Assembly: GCF_000425945.1 (NCBI RefSeq)
Contig: NZ_AUEK01000008.1
Coordinates: 496,001-560,000 of the forward strand
Origin: Candidatus Solirubrobacter pratensis
Lineage (GTDB): Bacteria; Actinomycetota; Thermoleophilia; Solirubrobacterales; Solirubrobacteraceae
Direction of reading: 5' to 3'
DNA: 64,000 nucleotides
Shown here: positions 1-8,405 of the stretch, in pieces
Numbering within the stretch: position 1 is the stretch's first letter
Layout: every line of letters begins with the position of its first letter
The notes under the pieces: model-generated
The model's input: the letters and a program-made list of their open reading frames with translations, nothing else
The model's database searches: none
What the model was told of the DNA's origin: nothing
Program-made: the position numbers and the translations under genes

Positions 1-1
1 C

Positions 2-283
2 GCCATCAATCACTGGCTCGCCATTGACGTCAGCGACCAGGGCCCCGGCTTCACCGATGGCGGCGACCACGTCTTCACCCGCCGAACCGCATCGCGTGAC
101 GGGCACGGCATCGGCCTCGCCCTCGCACAGGCGCTCGCTCACGCCGAAAATGGACGGCTCGCCATCACCCAGCGCAGTCCCCCCACCATGACGCTCTGGC
201 TGCGCCGCGCCGTCAGCGACGACGAGGCGCCGCCCGGCGAGGACAAGCCGCTCACCGGCCCTGGATCCACAACCACGCCGTGA
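2..283 (+). CDS. Sensor histidine kinase, C-terminal ATPase end (partial)
   Basis: Only the last 93 residues of this protein lie in the window; the gene runs in from the left edge. The fragment carries the end of a GHKL ATPase domain. A DxGxG box (DQGPGF, about residues 11-16) is followed by a glycine box with GHGIGLALAQAL, the usual G1 and G2 motifs that bind ATP in two-component kinases. The tail after the domain is acidic and proline-rich (EAPPGEDKP). No response regulator can be seen because the upstream part is missing. The ATPase assignment is secure; the sensor input and partner are unknown. Confidence 0.75.
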   Translation, partial: AINHWLAIDVSDQGPGFTDGGDHVFTRRTASRDGHGIGLALAQALAHAENGRLAITQRSPPTMTLWLRRAVSDDEAPPGEDKPLTGPGSTTTP

Positions 284-654
284 GCAATGGGCAGCACTGG
301 GCAGCGAACACGTCCGAGAATGCCCTTTCTCGGACACAACCGCTCGCGCCGAAGCCGCTCGGCGCGCCGCTCCGCAGCGCACGCGAGGGACGGATTCTCG
401 GGATGAGACAACAGCGCCAAGCGAGGTCGAGCACGGCGCTATGAGCTTGAGCCGTGAGTGGCGCAGTTCACGGAGCGTTGGTTCGGCGGGGCCGGCGTCG
501 ATGGCGTCGTTGGCGCCTGCTCCGCCAGGCGAAGCAGGCATCCGGGCGAGACCGAGCCACGCTCTCGCTGGTCGTCCGGAGCTAGCGCCAGGCCGAGACC
601 GCTGTTGACGAGCCCTGAAACGAGAAAACCCCGCGATCAGCGGGGCTTTCGTGA
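284..654. other. Intergenic stretch, no gene seen
   Basis: About 370 bases between the kinase end and tRNA-Arg. Short open frames on both strands lack a ribosome binding site and resemble no protein. The only clear element is the tRNA terminator hairpin at 621-650. Confidence 0.5.
621..650 (-). terminator. Intrinsic terminator after tRNA-Arg
   Basis: On the minus strand a CCCCGC/GCGGGG stem (629-634 with 640-645) and a TGATC loop are followed by TTTTC. It lies five bases downstream of tRNA-Arg and probably ends the tRNA-Ser/tRNA-Arg transcript. Confidence 0.75.
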
Positions 655-728
<74 letters not shown>

Positions 729-770
729 AAGTTGGTGCGGCCGACCAGTTTAGCCGGGCCGTGATGCAGG

Positions 771-860
771 CGGACAGGGCGGGATTCGAACCCGCGATGG
801 AGCTATAAACCCCATACTCGCTTAGCAGGCGAGTGCCTTCAGCCACTCGGCCACCTGTCC
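771..860 (-). tRNA. tRNA-Ser (anticodon GCU)
   Basis: A class II tRNA of 90 bases with a long variable arm, as expected for serine. The acceptor stem GGACAGG (854-860) pairs with CCTGTCC (772-778). The anticodon stem ACTCG/CGAGT encloses a loop with GCT, and the T arm reads GGTTCGAATCC. No CCA is encoded. The gene lies just downstream of the mreB-like gene and upstream of tRNA-Arg. Confidence 0.95.
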
Positions 861-890
861 GCGGGTTCCCGGAGTGTAGAGATCGGGCGG

Positions 891-1970
891 TCAACCGGTG
901 TGATTGCGGCGTCCGCGCCCCATCGAGTCGAGCTCCTCGAGCGACATCCCGGCGCCGGTGGCGACGCAGGCGAGGGGGTCGTCGGCGATCCGGACGGGCA
1001 TCCCGGTCTCCGCCGCGACGCGGCTCTCGAACCCCCGCAGGAGCGAGCCTCCGCCCGCCAGGAGGATGCCCTCGGAGGTGATGTCGGCGGCGAGCTCCGG
1101 CGGCGTCTCCTCCAGGGTCGCGTGGATCGCGGTCATGATCTCCGCGAGCGGCGCGGCGATCGCCTGGCGTACCTCGTCGGAGGTAAGGACCAGCTCGCGC
1201 GGGAGGCCGGAGGCGAGGTCGCGGCCGCGGATCGACGTCTCGATCTCCTCGGTGAGCGGCGTTGCGCTCCCGGCCGCCAGCTTGATCGCCTCGGCGCTCT
1301 GCGAGCCGATCGCCATCCGGTGCTCGAGGCGGATGTGGGTCGTGATCGCGTCGTCGAGGTCGTAGCCGCCGACGCGCAGCGACCGCGCGACGACCAGGCC
1401 GCCGAGCGAGATGACGGCGACCTCCGACGTGCCGCCGCCGACGTCCACGACCATGCGGCCGACGGGCTCGGCGATGTCGATCCCGGCGCCGATGGCGGCG
1501 GCCAGGGACTCCTCGATCAGATGCACCTCGCGCGCGCCCGCGCTCAACGTCGCCTCCTCCACCGCGCGGCGCTCGACCTCGGTGATGCCCGATGGGGCGC
1601 AGATGACCATCCGCGGGCGCGAGAAGCGGCTCGACAGGACCTTGTCGACGAACTGCCGCAGCATCGCCTCGGTGATCTCGAAGTCCGCGATCACGCCGTG
1701 GCGCAGCGGCCGGTCGGCGGAGATGGTCGCGGGGGTGCGGCCGATCATCCGCTGGGCGTCGGCGCCCACGGCGTGGACCTCGCCGGTCCTCTGGTCGATC
1801 GCGACCACGGACGGCTCCGAGAGCACGATGCCGCGCCCGCGCACGTAGACGACGGTGTTGGCCGTGCCGAGGTCGACGGCGATGTCGCCCCCGGAGCGGA
1901 GGCGTGAGACTGGGGAGCGCCGCCGACCCGACGCCCGGAAGAGTCCGTTCCAGGACATTCGCCGGCTCAC
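891..1970 (-). CDS. mreB: MreB-like rod-shape actin homologue
   Basis: This 359-residue protein has the length and nucleotide pocket of MreB, the bacterial actin that guides side-wall peptidoglycan synthesis on the inner membrane face. The phosphate-1 loop is DLGTANTVVYV (about residues 33-43). The phosphate-2 loop is DVGGGTSEVAV, and the adenosine motif is LLAGGGSLLRGF near the C-terminus. The N-terminal 28 residues are basic and precede the usual start of the fold. The start used is GTG at 1970; an in-frame ATG lies at 1958. No mreC, mreD or rodA follows: the next genes are tRNAs. It could therefore be a stand-alone paralogue rather than the main shape operon. Confidence 0.88.
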   Translation of the reverse strand: MSRRMSWNGLFRASGRRRSPVSRLRSGGDIAVDLGTANTVVYVRGRGIVLSEPSVVAIDQRTGEVHAVGADAQRMIGRTPATISADRPLRHGVIADFEITEAMLRQFVDKVLSSRFSRPRMVICAPSGITEVERRAVEEATLSAGAREVHLIEESLAAAIGAGIDIAEPVGRMVVDVGGGTSEVAVISLGGLVVARSLRVGGYDLDDAITTHIRLEHRMAIGSQSAEAIKLAAGSATPLTEEIETSIRGRDLASGLPRELVLTSDEVRQAIAAPLAEIMTAIHATLEETPPELAADITSEGILLAGGGSLLRGFESRVAAETGMPVRIADDPLACVATGAGMSLEELDSMGRGRRNHTG

Positions 1971-2283
1971 TCAAGCACACGAGGGCCCCGCGAGCTCCAA
2001 GAACCGGTGCAGGAGCGGCGACGCGTCACGCTCCCGCCACGCCGGCTCGACCGCATGGATGCCCGGGGGGAGCCACGGAGCGCGCAGCGAGGGCGGGATC
2101 TGACCGGGTCAGCGCTCGGTCGTGACCGTGACACGTCGTGACGCAGCGGGCGCTCCGCCTCGTCTCGGATCACGACCGGCACCATCGCCGGGCCCGAAGC
2201 CGGCGCCGGGCCGGGTGCCGAGCTCGCCGTCGCGGAGCCGTGGCGTACGGCGACGGGACAAACTCGTACGCTTGTAGCCCCCC
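1971..2283. other. Divergent intergenic region between mreB and tRNA-Ser
   Basis: About 310 bases with no convincing gene. It must contain the promoters for the mreB homologue (leftward) and for tRNA-Ser(UGA) (rightward). No clear -35/-10 pair could be picked out by eye in this GC-rich sequence. Confidence 0.4.
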
Positions 2284-2370
<87 letters not shown>

Positions 2371-2542
2371 CTCCGCGCGAGCGACGTGGGAGATTTCCGC
2401 ATCAATCCCGGCAGCCGGAGCGGTCGGCGCCCCATCTGAGCATCCTGCCCGGAGCGACCACTGACGCGGGAGGCGGTTGGCGGCCACGACGACGGCGTCG
2501 ATGTCGTCGACTGGGAGGACGCTCAGTGAGACGACTGTTCGT

Positions 2543-3754
2543 TCATAGCTCGCCGGCCCGGGCGCGGGCGGCCTGACGGACCAGGTGGTCGCGCTCGGCG
2601 ACGTCCGTGGCCCGGCGGGCGGCATCCGCGTACGCGGCGCCGGCGGCCGGCAGATCGCCGGCGAGCTCGTGCAGATGGCCGCGGACCGCATGCCACCGGT
2701 GGCGGTCGCCGAGCACCTCGCGCAGCCGGTCGGTCTCGCGCAGCCCCGCGGCGGGACCGAGGACGTGGCCGACCGCGACCGCACGGCCGAGCACGGCGGC
2801 GGGGTCCTGGTGCACCGGGTCGTCGGTGAGGGCGACGAGGTCGTCGTACCAGGCGAGGATCTGCGGCCAGTCGGTCTCCTCGGCGCTTGCCGCGTCGTCG
2901 TGCAGGGCGGCGATGGCGGCCTCGATCTGGTAGCGCCCGGGGCGCTGAACGGCCAGCGCCGACTGCAGGACGCGCACGCCCTCGGCGATCGCGCGGGTGT
3001 CCCACAGGCCGCGGTCCTGGCGGTCGAGCGTGACGATGCGACCCTCTGAGTCGAGTCGCGCCGGGAGGCGGGCGTGGTTGAGGAGCATCAGCGCGAGCAG
3101 CCCGCGCGCCTCCGGCTCCTCGGTGGCGAGGGTGAGCTGGCGGGCGAGCCGGATCGCCTCGCCGGCCAGGTCCACCCGGGTGGGCGGGCCGATATGCCCG
3201 GCCGTGTAGACGAGGTAGAGCACGCGCAGCACGACGGCGAGGTCGCCCGGCTGGTCCAGGCGGCGCCCCTTCAAGGCACGCTTGGCCCGGCTGATCCGCT
3301 GCGCCATCGTCGCCTCCGGCACGTAGAAGGCGTCGGCGATCTCCCGGGTGCTGAGGCCGCCGACCGCGCGCAGGGTCAGCGCCACCTGGGAGGCGGGCGC
3401 GAGCTCGGGGTGGCAGCAGCAGAAGAGCAGGAAGAGAGTGTCGTCGCCCTCCTCGGTGGCGGCGGCCCGCGGCTCGGCGTACGTCGCCTCCTCGCGGCGG
3501 TGACGGGCGGCCTCGCTGCGGCGGGCGTCGACGAGCCGCCGGGTCGCGACCGTCGCCAGCCACGCGCGCGGGTCGCGCGGCGGGTGCTCGGGCCACACCC
3601 GCAGCGCCTCCAGCAGCGCCTCCTGCAGCGCGTCCTCGGCGGCGTCGAAGTCCTCGCCCCGCCGGACCAGGCCCGCGAGCACCTGAGGAATGAGATCCCG
3701 CCCGAACCCGCGCAGCGCGCCCTCGTCCAGCCGTCGCGTCGGCTCGTCGATCAC
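2543..3754 (-). CDS. ECF42-like RNA polymerase sigma factor with C-terminal helical extension
   Basis: This 403-residue protein has an ECF sigma core (sigma2 about residues 10-75, with AEDALQEALLEALRVWP; sigma4 about 110-165, with LSTREIADAFYVPEATMAQR) followed by about 230 residues of helical, TPR-like sequence. The motif RYQIEAAIAALHDD in that extension is typical of the ECF42 group. ECF42 genes are known to sit next to DGPF/YCII proteins, and here the upstream gene is one. The GTG start overlaps that gene's stop by four bases, so the pair is translationally coupled. It should direct RNA polymerase to a small regulon of unknown stimulus. A second module of the same type lies at 38090-39675. 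Confidence 0.88.
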   Translation of the reverse strand: MIDEPTRRLDEGALRGFGRDLIPQVLAGLVRRGEDFDAAEDALQEALLEALRVWPEHPPRDPRAWLATVATRRLVDARRSEAARHRREEATYAEPRAAATEEGDDTLFLLFCCCHPELAPASQVALTLRAVGGLSTREIADAFYVPEATMAQRISRAKRALKGRRLDQPGDLAVVLRVLYLVYTAGHIGPPTRVDLAGEAIRLARQLTLATEEPEARGLLALMLLNHARLPARLDSEGRIVTLDRQDRGLWDTRAIAEGVRVLQSALAVQRPGRYQIEAAIAALHDDAASAEETDWPQILAWYDDLVALTDDPVHQDPAAVLGRAVAVGHVLGPAAGLRETDRLREVLGDRHRWHAVRGHLHELAGDLPAAGAAYADAARRATDVAERDHLVRQAARARAGEL

Positions 3755-4170
3755 GCCGCGTCAGTCGTCCGGGGACGCTCCCACATGACCTCCCGGACGT
3801 CGATCCACTCGCACAGCGGCTCGCCGCCGGGGCCGGGCGCGGAGGAGACGTAGGCCGCGAGCTCGAGCGCACGCTCGCGGCACTCCACGTCGATCATGTA
3901 CCAGCCGGCGACCAGGTCGCTCGTCTCGGGATGCGGGCCGTCGGTGGTGACCGGCGCGGCGTCCGGGCCGCCGTAGCTCACCCACGTGCGCGCCGGCGTG
4001 AGCGCCCGCGCGTCGACGTACTCGCCGTTCTCCTCCAGCAGCTCGCTGACGTGCTTCTGGAAGGCCATATGCGCCTCGACGTCCTCGGGGGCCCACTGGT
4101 CCATCGGGGGGAAGGGATGGTGCGGCTCCGGGCCGCCGCGGTAGCGCTTGAGGAGCAGGTACTTCGGCAT
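3751..4170 (-). CDS. YCII-related / DGPF-family protein paired with sigma factor
   Basis: A 139-residue YCII-like protein beginning MPKYLLLKRYRGG. The start ATG at 4170 has GGAG about five bases upstream on the minus strand. The family signature appears as TTDGPHPETSDLVAGWYMID (about residues 83-102), so the usual DGPF is DGPH here. These small dimeric alpha/beta proteins are standard partners of ECF42 sigma factors, though their biochemical role is not established. The stop overlaps the GTG of the sigma gene. A longer in-frame extension upstream exists but lacks family similarity. Confidence 0.85.
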   Translation of the reverse strand: MPKYLLLKRYRGGPEPHHPFPPMDQWAPEDVEAHMAFQKHVSELLEENGEYVDARALTPARTWVSYGGPDAAPVTTDGPHPETSDLVAGWYMIDVECRERALELAAYVSSAPGPGGEPLCEWIDVREVMWERPRTTDAA

Positions 4171-4310
4171 GGTGGTCTCCTGGTGTCGCGGGCCGCGCCT
4201 GTCGTGGCCCTTCACCTTGTGAGCGGAGCCGGTCAGAGCTTCTCGACATGGAATCACTCATCGAGCTCTGAGACCGTCGCGTAGGCGGGCCGCGCCGGGC
4301 TTGGTTCGGT

Positions 4311-4329
4311 AGCCGTCGGTGCGACGGCT
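4311..4329 (-). terminator. Hairpin downstream of arsM
   Basis: A perfect 8-bp inverted repeat AGCCGTCG/CGACGGCT with a 3-base loop lies about 30 bases past the arsM stop. No T run follows on either strand, so it is a possible GC-only terminator for the arsRM transcript and not a proven one. Confidence 0.4.
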
Positions 4330-4356
4330 CGCGGCTCGACCCGGCCGACCCGGGCG

Positions 4357-5280
4357 CTACAACGGCTTGCGGGCGCGGATGATCGCGGAGCCGGCGTGCT
4401 CGTGGACGCGGTGGGTCTCGGTGATCTCGATGTCGGCGAGGCCGGCGGCCGCGAGGTACTCGGCGTATTCGTCGCGGGTCAGCGCGCCGGCGATGCAGCC
4501 GACGTACTGCTGCATGTCGGCCCGGGTGGCGTCGTCCATGCCGGGGTCGGCGACGACGTCTGAGACCGCGAACCAGCCGCCGGGCTTGAGGACGCGGGCG
4601 GCTTCGCGCAGGACCTGCGGCTTGTCGGTGGACAGGTTGATGACGCAGTTGGAGAGGACGACGTCGACGGTGTCGGCGGGGAGCGGGATGGCTTCGATGT
4701 GGCCCTTGAGCCAGTGCACGTTCGTGATTCCGGCCTTGGTCTGGTTCTGGCGCGCGAGATCGAGCATCTCGTCGGTCATGTCGAGGCCATAGGCGGTCCC
4801 GGACGGGGCGACGCGACGGGCGGAGAGCAGGACGTCGATGCCGCCTCCGGAGCCGAGGTCGAGCACGGTCATGCCGTCGCGCAGGTCGGCCATCGCGGTC
4901 GGGTTGCCGCAGCCGAGCGAGGCCATGAGCGCGGTGTCGGGCAGCTCGTCGCGCTCGCCGCCGGCGTAGAGGCCGGCGCCGAAGAGGGCGGCCTGCTCGT
5001 CGGTGATCACGGCCCCGTCGCTCGAGCAACAGCCCGAGGCGGCGGCCGGGTCGGTGGTGCGCAGCGCCGCCGCGGCGTAGCGCTCGCGGACGGTCTCGCG
5101 CAGGGCGTCGGGGTCGCCGGCGATCGAGGTGGTCCCCGCGGAGCAGCCGCAGCTGCCGCCGGCGGCGCTCGTGTCGCAGCAGGCGGCCTTGTCGGACGGC
5201 TCGCAGCACGTCTCCTGCGCCTCCGGCGCGCAACAGGAGGAGACGGTGGGCGCGGGGATCGCGTCGGTCAGCTCAGCCAT
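4357..5280 (-). CDS. arsM: Arsenite S-adenosylmethionine methyltransferase
   Basis: This 307-residue protein should methylate trivalent arsenic using S-adenosylmethionine. The SAM-binding motif VLDLGSGGGIDVLLSAR lies about residues 139-155. The cysteines conserved in ArsM enzymes are present: SLGCGNP (Cys124), LSNCVINLS and YVGCIAGA. An N-terminal segment (residues 1-50) is rich in paired cysteines (16/17, 25/26, 34/35, 44, 46), with another pair at 84/85; these could bind As(III). The start at 5280 overlaps the end of arsR by 13 bases, so the two form one operon. Cys-rich N-termini vary among ArsM proteins, so their role here is inference. Confidence 0.92.
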   Translation of the reverse strand: MAELTDAIPAPTVSSCCAPEAQETCCEPSDKAACCDTSAAGGSCGCSAGTTSIAGDPDALRETVRERYAAAALRTTDPAAASGCCSSDGAVITDEQAALFGAGLYAGGERDELPDTALMASLGCGNPTAMADLRDGMTVLDLGSGGGIDVLLSARRVAPSGTAYGLDMTDEMLDLARQNQTKAGITNVHWLKGHIEAIPLPADTVDVVLSNCVINLSTDKPQVLREAARVLKPGGWFAVSDVVADPGMDDATRADMQQYVGCIAGALTRDEYAEYLAAAGLADIEITETHRVHEHAGSAIIRARKPL

Positions 5281-5621
5281 GCGGTCAGCTCCTGCAGCGC
5301 GTCGGGGATCACGTAGTAGTACGCCCACAGGCCGCGCCGCTCCGAGTCCACGATCCCCGCCTCGCGGAGCTTCTTGAGGTGGAACGACAGCGTGGGCTGG
5401 GAGATGTCGAACAGGGGCACCAGCTCGCACACGCAGACCTTGCCGGCGTGCTTGCGCAGCACGTCGACGAGCTGCAGCCGCACGGGATCGCCGAGCGCCT
5501 TCGCGACTTCGGCCATCCGGATCGCGCGCTCGCGATCGACATCGGGGTAGACGACCGGTTCGCAGCAGGGCTGGCCGGCGGGGCGCTTGGTCTTGGGCGC
5601 GAGCTCCAGATCGACAGCCAT
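5268..5621 (-). CDS. arsR: ArsR-family arsenic-responsive repressor
   Basis: A 117-residue winged-helix repressor of the ArsR/SmtB family. The DNA-recognition helix is ISQPTLSFHLKKLREAGIV (about residues 73-91). The KVCVCEL motif (Cys63, Cys65) matches the metalloid-sensing CxC of classic ArsR proteins, and an extra CC pair at residues 19-20 could supply further thiolate ligands. It heads an operon with arsM and is divergent from the aquaglyceroporin gene across 45 bases. It should repress both directions until As(III) binds. Function is strongly supported by motif plus context. Confidence 0.93.
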   Translation of the reverse strand: MAVDLELAPKTKRPAGQPCCEPVVYPDVDRERAIRMAEVAKALGDPVRLQLVDVLRKHAGKVCVCELVPLFDISQPTLSFHLKKLREAGIVDSERRGLWAYYYVIPDALQELTAWLS

Positions 5622-5635
5622 CTATTCACTTGTAT

Positions 5636-5658
5636 CGATTGAAATGACGATTGTCAAT
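5636..5658. promoter_or_regulatory. Probable ArsR operator between divergent ars promoters
   Basis: The 45-base gap between arsR and the aquaporin gene is AT-rich against its surroundings. It holds the dyad TGACGATTGTCA (5645-5656) and the direct repeat CGATTG (5636-5641 and 5648-5653). Position and symmetry fit an ArsR operator controlling both transcripts; the exact footprint is inferred. Confidence 0.6.
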
Positions 5659-5666
5659 GGAGTAGC

Positions 5667-6404
5667 GTGCGGGTCGTGACCTCGCCGCTCTCGCGTCGCC
5701 TGCTCGCGGAGTTCCTCGGCAGCGCGTTCCTCGCCGCGCTGGTGATCGGATCCGGGATCGCGGCACAGCAGCTCTCCGACGACGTCGGGCTGCAACTGCT
5801 GGAGAACGCCGCCGCGACCGCGGCCGGGCTGTTCGCGATCATCCTCATGTTCGGGCCGGTCTCCGGTGGACACTTCAACCCCGTCGTCTCGCTCGTCGAC
5901 GCCGCCTTCGGCGGCCTCTCCAGGCGTGACGCGCTCGCCTACATCGCGGCCCAGGTGGCCGGCTGCATCACGGGCGCCGTCACCGCCAACGGCATGTTCG
6001 CGCTCAGCGCGATCAGCATCTCCACGCACCATCGCGCGAGCCCCGCGCACCTTCTCGCCGAGGTCATCGCGACGCTCGGCCTGCTGCTTGTGATCTTCGC
6101 GCTCGCCCGCAGCGATCGGGCGCCCACGGCACCCGCGGCCGTCGGCGCGTACATCGGCGCCGCCTACTGGTTCACGAGCTCGACCAGCTTCGCCAACCCG
6201 GCGATCAGCGTCGGACGCATGTTCTCCGACACATTCGCCGGCATCGCGCCCGCGTCGGTTCCGGGCTTCGTCATCGCCCAGCTCGTCGGCGGCCTGGCGG
6301 CGGTTGGCATGGTTCGCGCCCTGTACCCCGGCGTCGAGCGCGCCGCGGCCGACGTCGTCATACCGCACGAGCTGGGCGGACTGCTGGCGGAGGATCGCCC
6401 ATGA
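5667..6404 (+). CDS. aqpS: Arsenic-cluster aquaglyceroporin (MIP family, AqpS-like)
   Basis: This 245-residue membrane protein has the six-helix MIP layout. The first half-helix motif is HFNPVVS (Asn71) and the second is FANPAISVGR (Asn177). The residue after the second NPA is Ile180 instead of the usual arginine of the selectivity filter, a change also known in ars-linked AqpS channels. In such clusters the channel is thought to let As(III) leave after arsenate is reduced, replacing an ArsB or Acr3 pump. The GTG start at 5667 lies beside the shared operator, and the stop overlaps the arsC start (ATGA). Confidence 0.88.
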   Translation: MRVVTSPLSRRLLAEFLGSAFLAALVIGSGIAAQQLSDDVGLQLLENAAATAAGLFAIILMFGPVSGGHFNPVVSLVDAAFGGLSRRDALAYIAAQVAGCITGAVTANGMFALSAISISTHHRASPAHLLAEVIATLGLLLVIFALARSDRAPTAPAAVGAYIGAAYWFTSSTSFANPAISVGRMFSDTFAGIAPASVPGFVIAQLVGGLAAVGMVRALYPGVERAAADVVIPHELGGLLAEDRP

Positions 6405-6805
6405 GCCACATCCTCTTCGTCTGCCTCCATAACGCCGGCCGCTCCCAGATCAGCCAGGCGCTCTTCGAGCGCGCAGCGGCCGGACGTCACACGGCCGAGT
6501 CGGCCGGCAGCGTCGCCGACCCCAACGGCCACGTCCATCCCGAGGTCATCACCGCCATGCGCGAACTCGGCGTCGACCTCGCCGGCCGGCGCCCCCAACC
6601 GCTCACGAACGAGCTGGCCGAGCGCGCCGACGTCGTCGTCACGATGGGCTGCGGCGACACTTGCCCCTACGTCCCCGGCAAGCGCTACATCGACTGGGAC
6701 CTCCCCGACCCCAAGGGCCGCCCGCTCGATGAAGTCCGCTCCACCCGCGACGACATCGCCCGCCGCGTCGACGAGCTGCTCGACGAGCTCGACGCGCGGG
6801 CGTGA
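6401..6805 (+). CDS. arsC: Arsenate reductase, low-molecular-weight phosphatase type
   Basis: A 134-residue protein with the CX5R phosphate loop CLHNAGRS (Cys8 to Arg14) of thioredoxin-coupled arsenate reductases. Two further cysteines in TMGCGDTCPY (Cys84, Cys88) match the redox relay, and the acid loop DWDLPDPKG follows. It reduces arsenate to arsenite in the cytoplasm, giving a substrate for the channel encoded four bases upstream and for ArsM. The length is normal for the family. The start is fixed by the overlapping ATGA and by the motif position. Confidence 0.93.
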   Translation: MSHILFVCLHNAGRSQISQALFERAAAGRHTAESAGSVADPNGHVHPEVITAMRELGVDLAGRRPQPLTNELAERADVVVTMGCGDTCPYVPGKRYIDWDLPDPKGRPLDEVRSTRDDIARRVDELLDELDARA

Positions 6806-6827
6806 GCGGCGGCGCCCGGGACGCCGG

Positions 6828-7085
6828 CTAGATCGCCGCGCCCCCGCAGCCGGAGTAGATGAACGCGGTCGACAGGGTGCTCGCCCACGCGGTGTTCCCG
6901 GTCATCGCCGCGAAGCGGATGCGGCCGATCAGGATCTGGCACGGCAGCGACCCGGGCGCGAAGCGGCCGGAGGCGACCGCAATGCCGGGCACGGGCGTCG
7001 CGGCGCTCGCGCTCGACGCCGGGACCGCGAGGGCCGCCGCGGCGGTGACGGCCGTCAGCGCGGCCAGGGGCTTTCGTGGAGACAT
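6828..7085 (-). CDS. Small secreted protein, function unknown
   Basis: An 85-residue protein with a clear Sec signal peptide: basic MSPRKP, a hydrophobic alanine-rich core, and a likely cut after SSASA near residue 28. The mature part is about 57 residues with two cysteines (49 and 80) that could form a disulfide. The start ATG at 7085 has GAGGAGC upstream on the minus strand. No family was recognised. It is convergent with arsC but shares no promoter with the ars genes. Confidence 0.6.
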   Translation of the reverse strand: MSPRKPLAALTAVTAAAALAVPASSASAATPVPGIAVASGRFAPGSLPCQILIGRIRFAAMTGNTAWASTLSTAFIYSGCGGAAI

Positions 7086-7318
7086 GTGGCGCTCCTCGGT
7101 ACGGGACGGCCGGGGCTGCCGCCTGTCGCTCGTTCGCACCGCGCGCCGTCGGTGGGCGCGACCCCGTCGGTGACGCAGCGGATGCTCCCGCGCCCGCCAT
7201 CCGCGCGCGCTGTCCCGCGGGACCATTGGCGCTGGCACACCGACCCGCACGCCCTGAACGTGCCGATCGCCGCGCCACGTGCCGACCCGCGACGGTCCGC
7301 GACGGCGAGGATGCGCCG

Positions 7319-7771
7319 ATGAGACCCCCAGTCCCGCCGTTCACCGAGGAGACCGCGCGCCGGAAGGTCCAGGCCGCCGAGGACGCCTGGAACACGCGCG
7401 ACCCGGAGACGGTCGCCGGGGCGTACACCGCCGGCTCGCAGTGGCGCAACCGCAGCGAGTTCATCACCGGGCGCGACGAGATCGTGGCGTTTCTGACCCG
7501 CAAGTGGGAGCGCGAGCTGGACTATGTGCTGCGCAAGGACCTGTGGGCGTTCACGGGCGACCTGATCGCCGTGCGCTTCCAGTACGAGTGCCGCGACGCC
7601 TCCGGGCAGTGGTGGCGCAGCTACGGCAACGAGCTGTGGCAGTTCGACGACGAGGGCTACATGGCGCGCCGCGAGGCGAGCATCAACGACGTCGCGATCG
7701 AGGAGGGCGAGCGGCGCCTCCTCGGGCCGCGCCCGGAGTCCGAGCACGGCGAGACGTTCCCGCTCCGGTAG
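7319..7771 (+). CDS. DUF1348 / nuclear transport factor 2-like protein
   Basis: A 150-residue protein with the DUF1348 pattern of the NTF2 cone fold: [14 protein letters not shown] (about residues 23-36), SQWRNRSEF, and [19 protein letters not shown]. Members of this fold bind small hydrophobic ligands or act as small enzymes; no specific reaction is known for this family. The ATG at 7319 was preferred because upstream in-frame sequence has no family similarity and reads as low-complexity. It stands alone with no operon partner. Confidence 0.82.
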   Translation: MRPPVPPFTEETARRKVQAAEDAWNTRDPETVAGAYTAGSQWRNRSEFITGRDEIVAFLTRKWERELDYVLRKDLWAFTGDLIAVRFQYECRDASGQWWRSYGNELWQFDDEGYMARREASINDVAIEEGERRLLGPRPESEHGETFPLR

Positions 7772-7793
7772 CTGCGCACGCAGCCGGCCGGCG

Positions 7794-7973
7794 CTACTGC
7801 CGGTGGTCGCGCATGCCCCCTGTGCTCGTCACGCGCGCGAACAGCGCGCTGCCGCCGTCGAACACGAGCCCGAGGGCGACGACGAACAGCGCGAACCCGG
7901 CGATCGGCACGTCGAGGCGGCTCGCGACCAGCAGGCAGGCGAAGGCGGCGATGAACGGGACCGCGATCCTCAC
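7794..7973 (-). CDS. Small two-helix membrane protein
   Basis: A 59-residue protein starting at GTG with CAGGAG about 11 bases upstream on the minus strand. Two hydrophobic segments (about residues 3-18 and 24-38, with GFALFVVALGLVF) suggest a small integral membrane protein. It is divergent from the CBS-domain gene at 8013 with only 39 bases between the starts. No family was recognised. Confidence 0.5.
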   Translation of the reverse strand: MRIAVPFIAAFACLLVASRLDVPIAGFALFVVALGLVFDGGSALFARVTSTGGMRDHRQ

Positions 7974-8012
7974 GTCGCGAGCGTACTCCTGCGTACCCTT
8001 GAGGTCACGCGC

Positions 8013-8405
8013 ATGGGCTCGACTCGGCACATCCCGCTCGACCAGGCCGGACCGACGGTCGCCGACGTGATGCTCGCCGAGGCACGGACGATCGCGCCGG
8101 ACACCCCGGCCGCCGCCGTCCGCGAGACGTTCGAGAACCCCAGCGTCAAGCTGCTGCTGGTCGCCGACGGCGACCGGTTCCTCGGCACGGTGGCGCCCGA
8201 CGACGTTCCGGCCGACGGCGCGATCGGGCCCGCGGTCAACGCCCGGACGCCGTGCCTGCGCCCGGACGAGGGCATCCCGCGCGCGCTCGAGCTGCTCGAG
8301 CACACGAGCCGCGTGCCGGTCGTCGACGCCGACGGCCGGCTCCACGGGCTGGTGTGCCTGAACCGCTCCAAGAGCGCGTTCTGCGCTAGCCCGTTGCCGC
8401 GATGA
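8013..8405 (+). CDS. CBS-domain protein
   Basis: This 130-residue protein reads as a CBS pair. The first module has TVADVMLAEARTIAPDTPAA and VKLLLVADGDRFLGTV. The second has ARTPCLRPDEGIPRALELLE and RVPVVDADGRLHGLV. CBS pairs bind adenosine nucleotides and tune other proteins; stand-alone ones like this are usually of unknown target. The ATG at 8013 has GAGG upstream. Its last 20 bases overlap the end of the convergent VOC gene. Confidence 0.8.
   Translation: MGSTRHIPLDQAGPTVADVMLAEARTIAPDTPAAAVRETFENPSVKLLLVADGDRFLGTVAPDDVPADGAIGPAVNARTPCLRPDEGIPRALELLEHTSRVPVVDADGRLHGLVCLNRSKSAFCASPLPR

Noticed and set aside
2371..2542. Small gene next to tRNA-Ser
   Set aside because: The frame ending RDSNPRSA is the translation of the tRNA itself, a common artefact.
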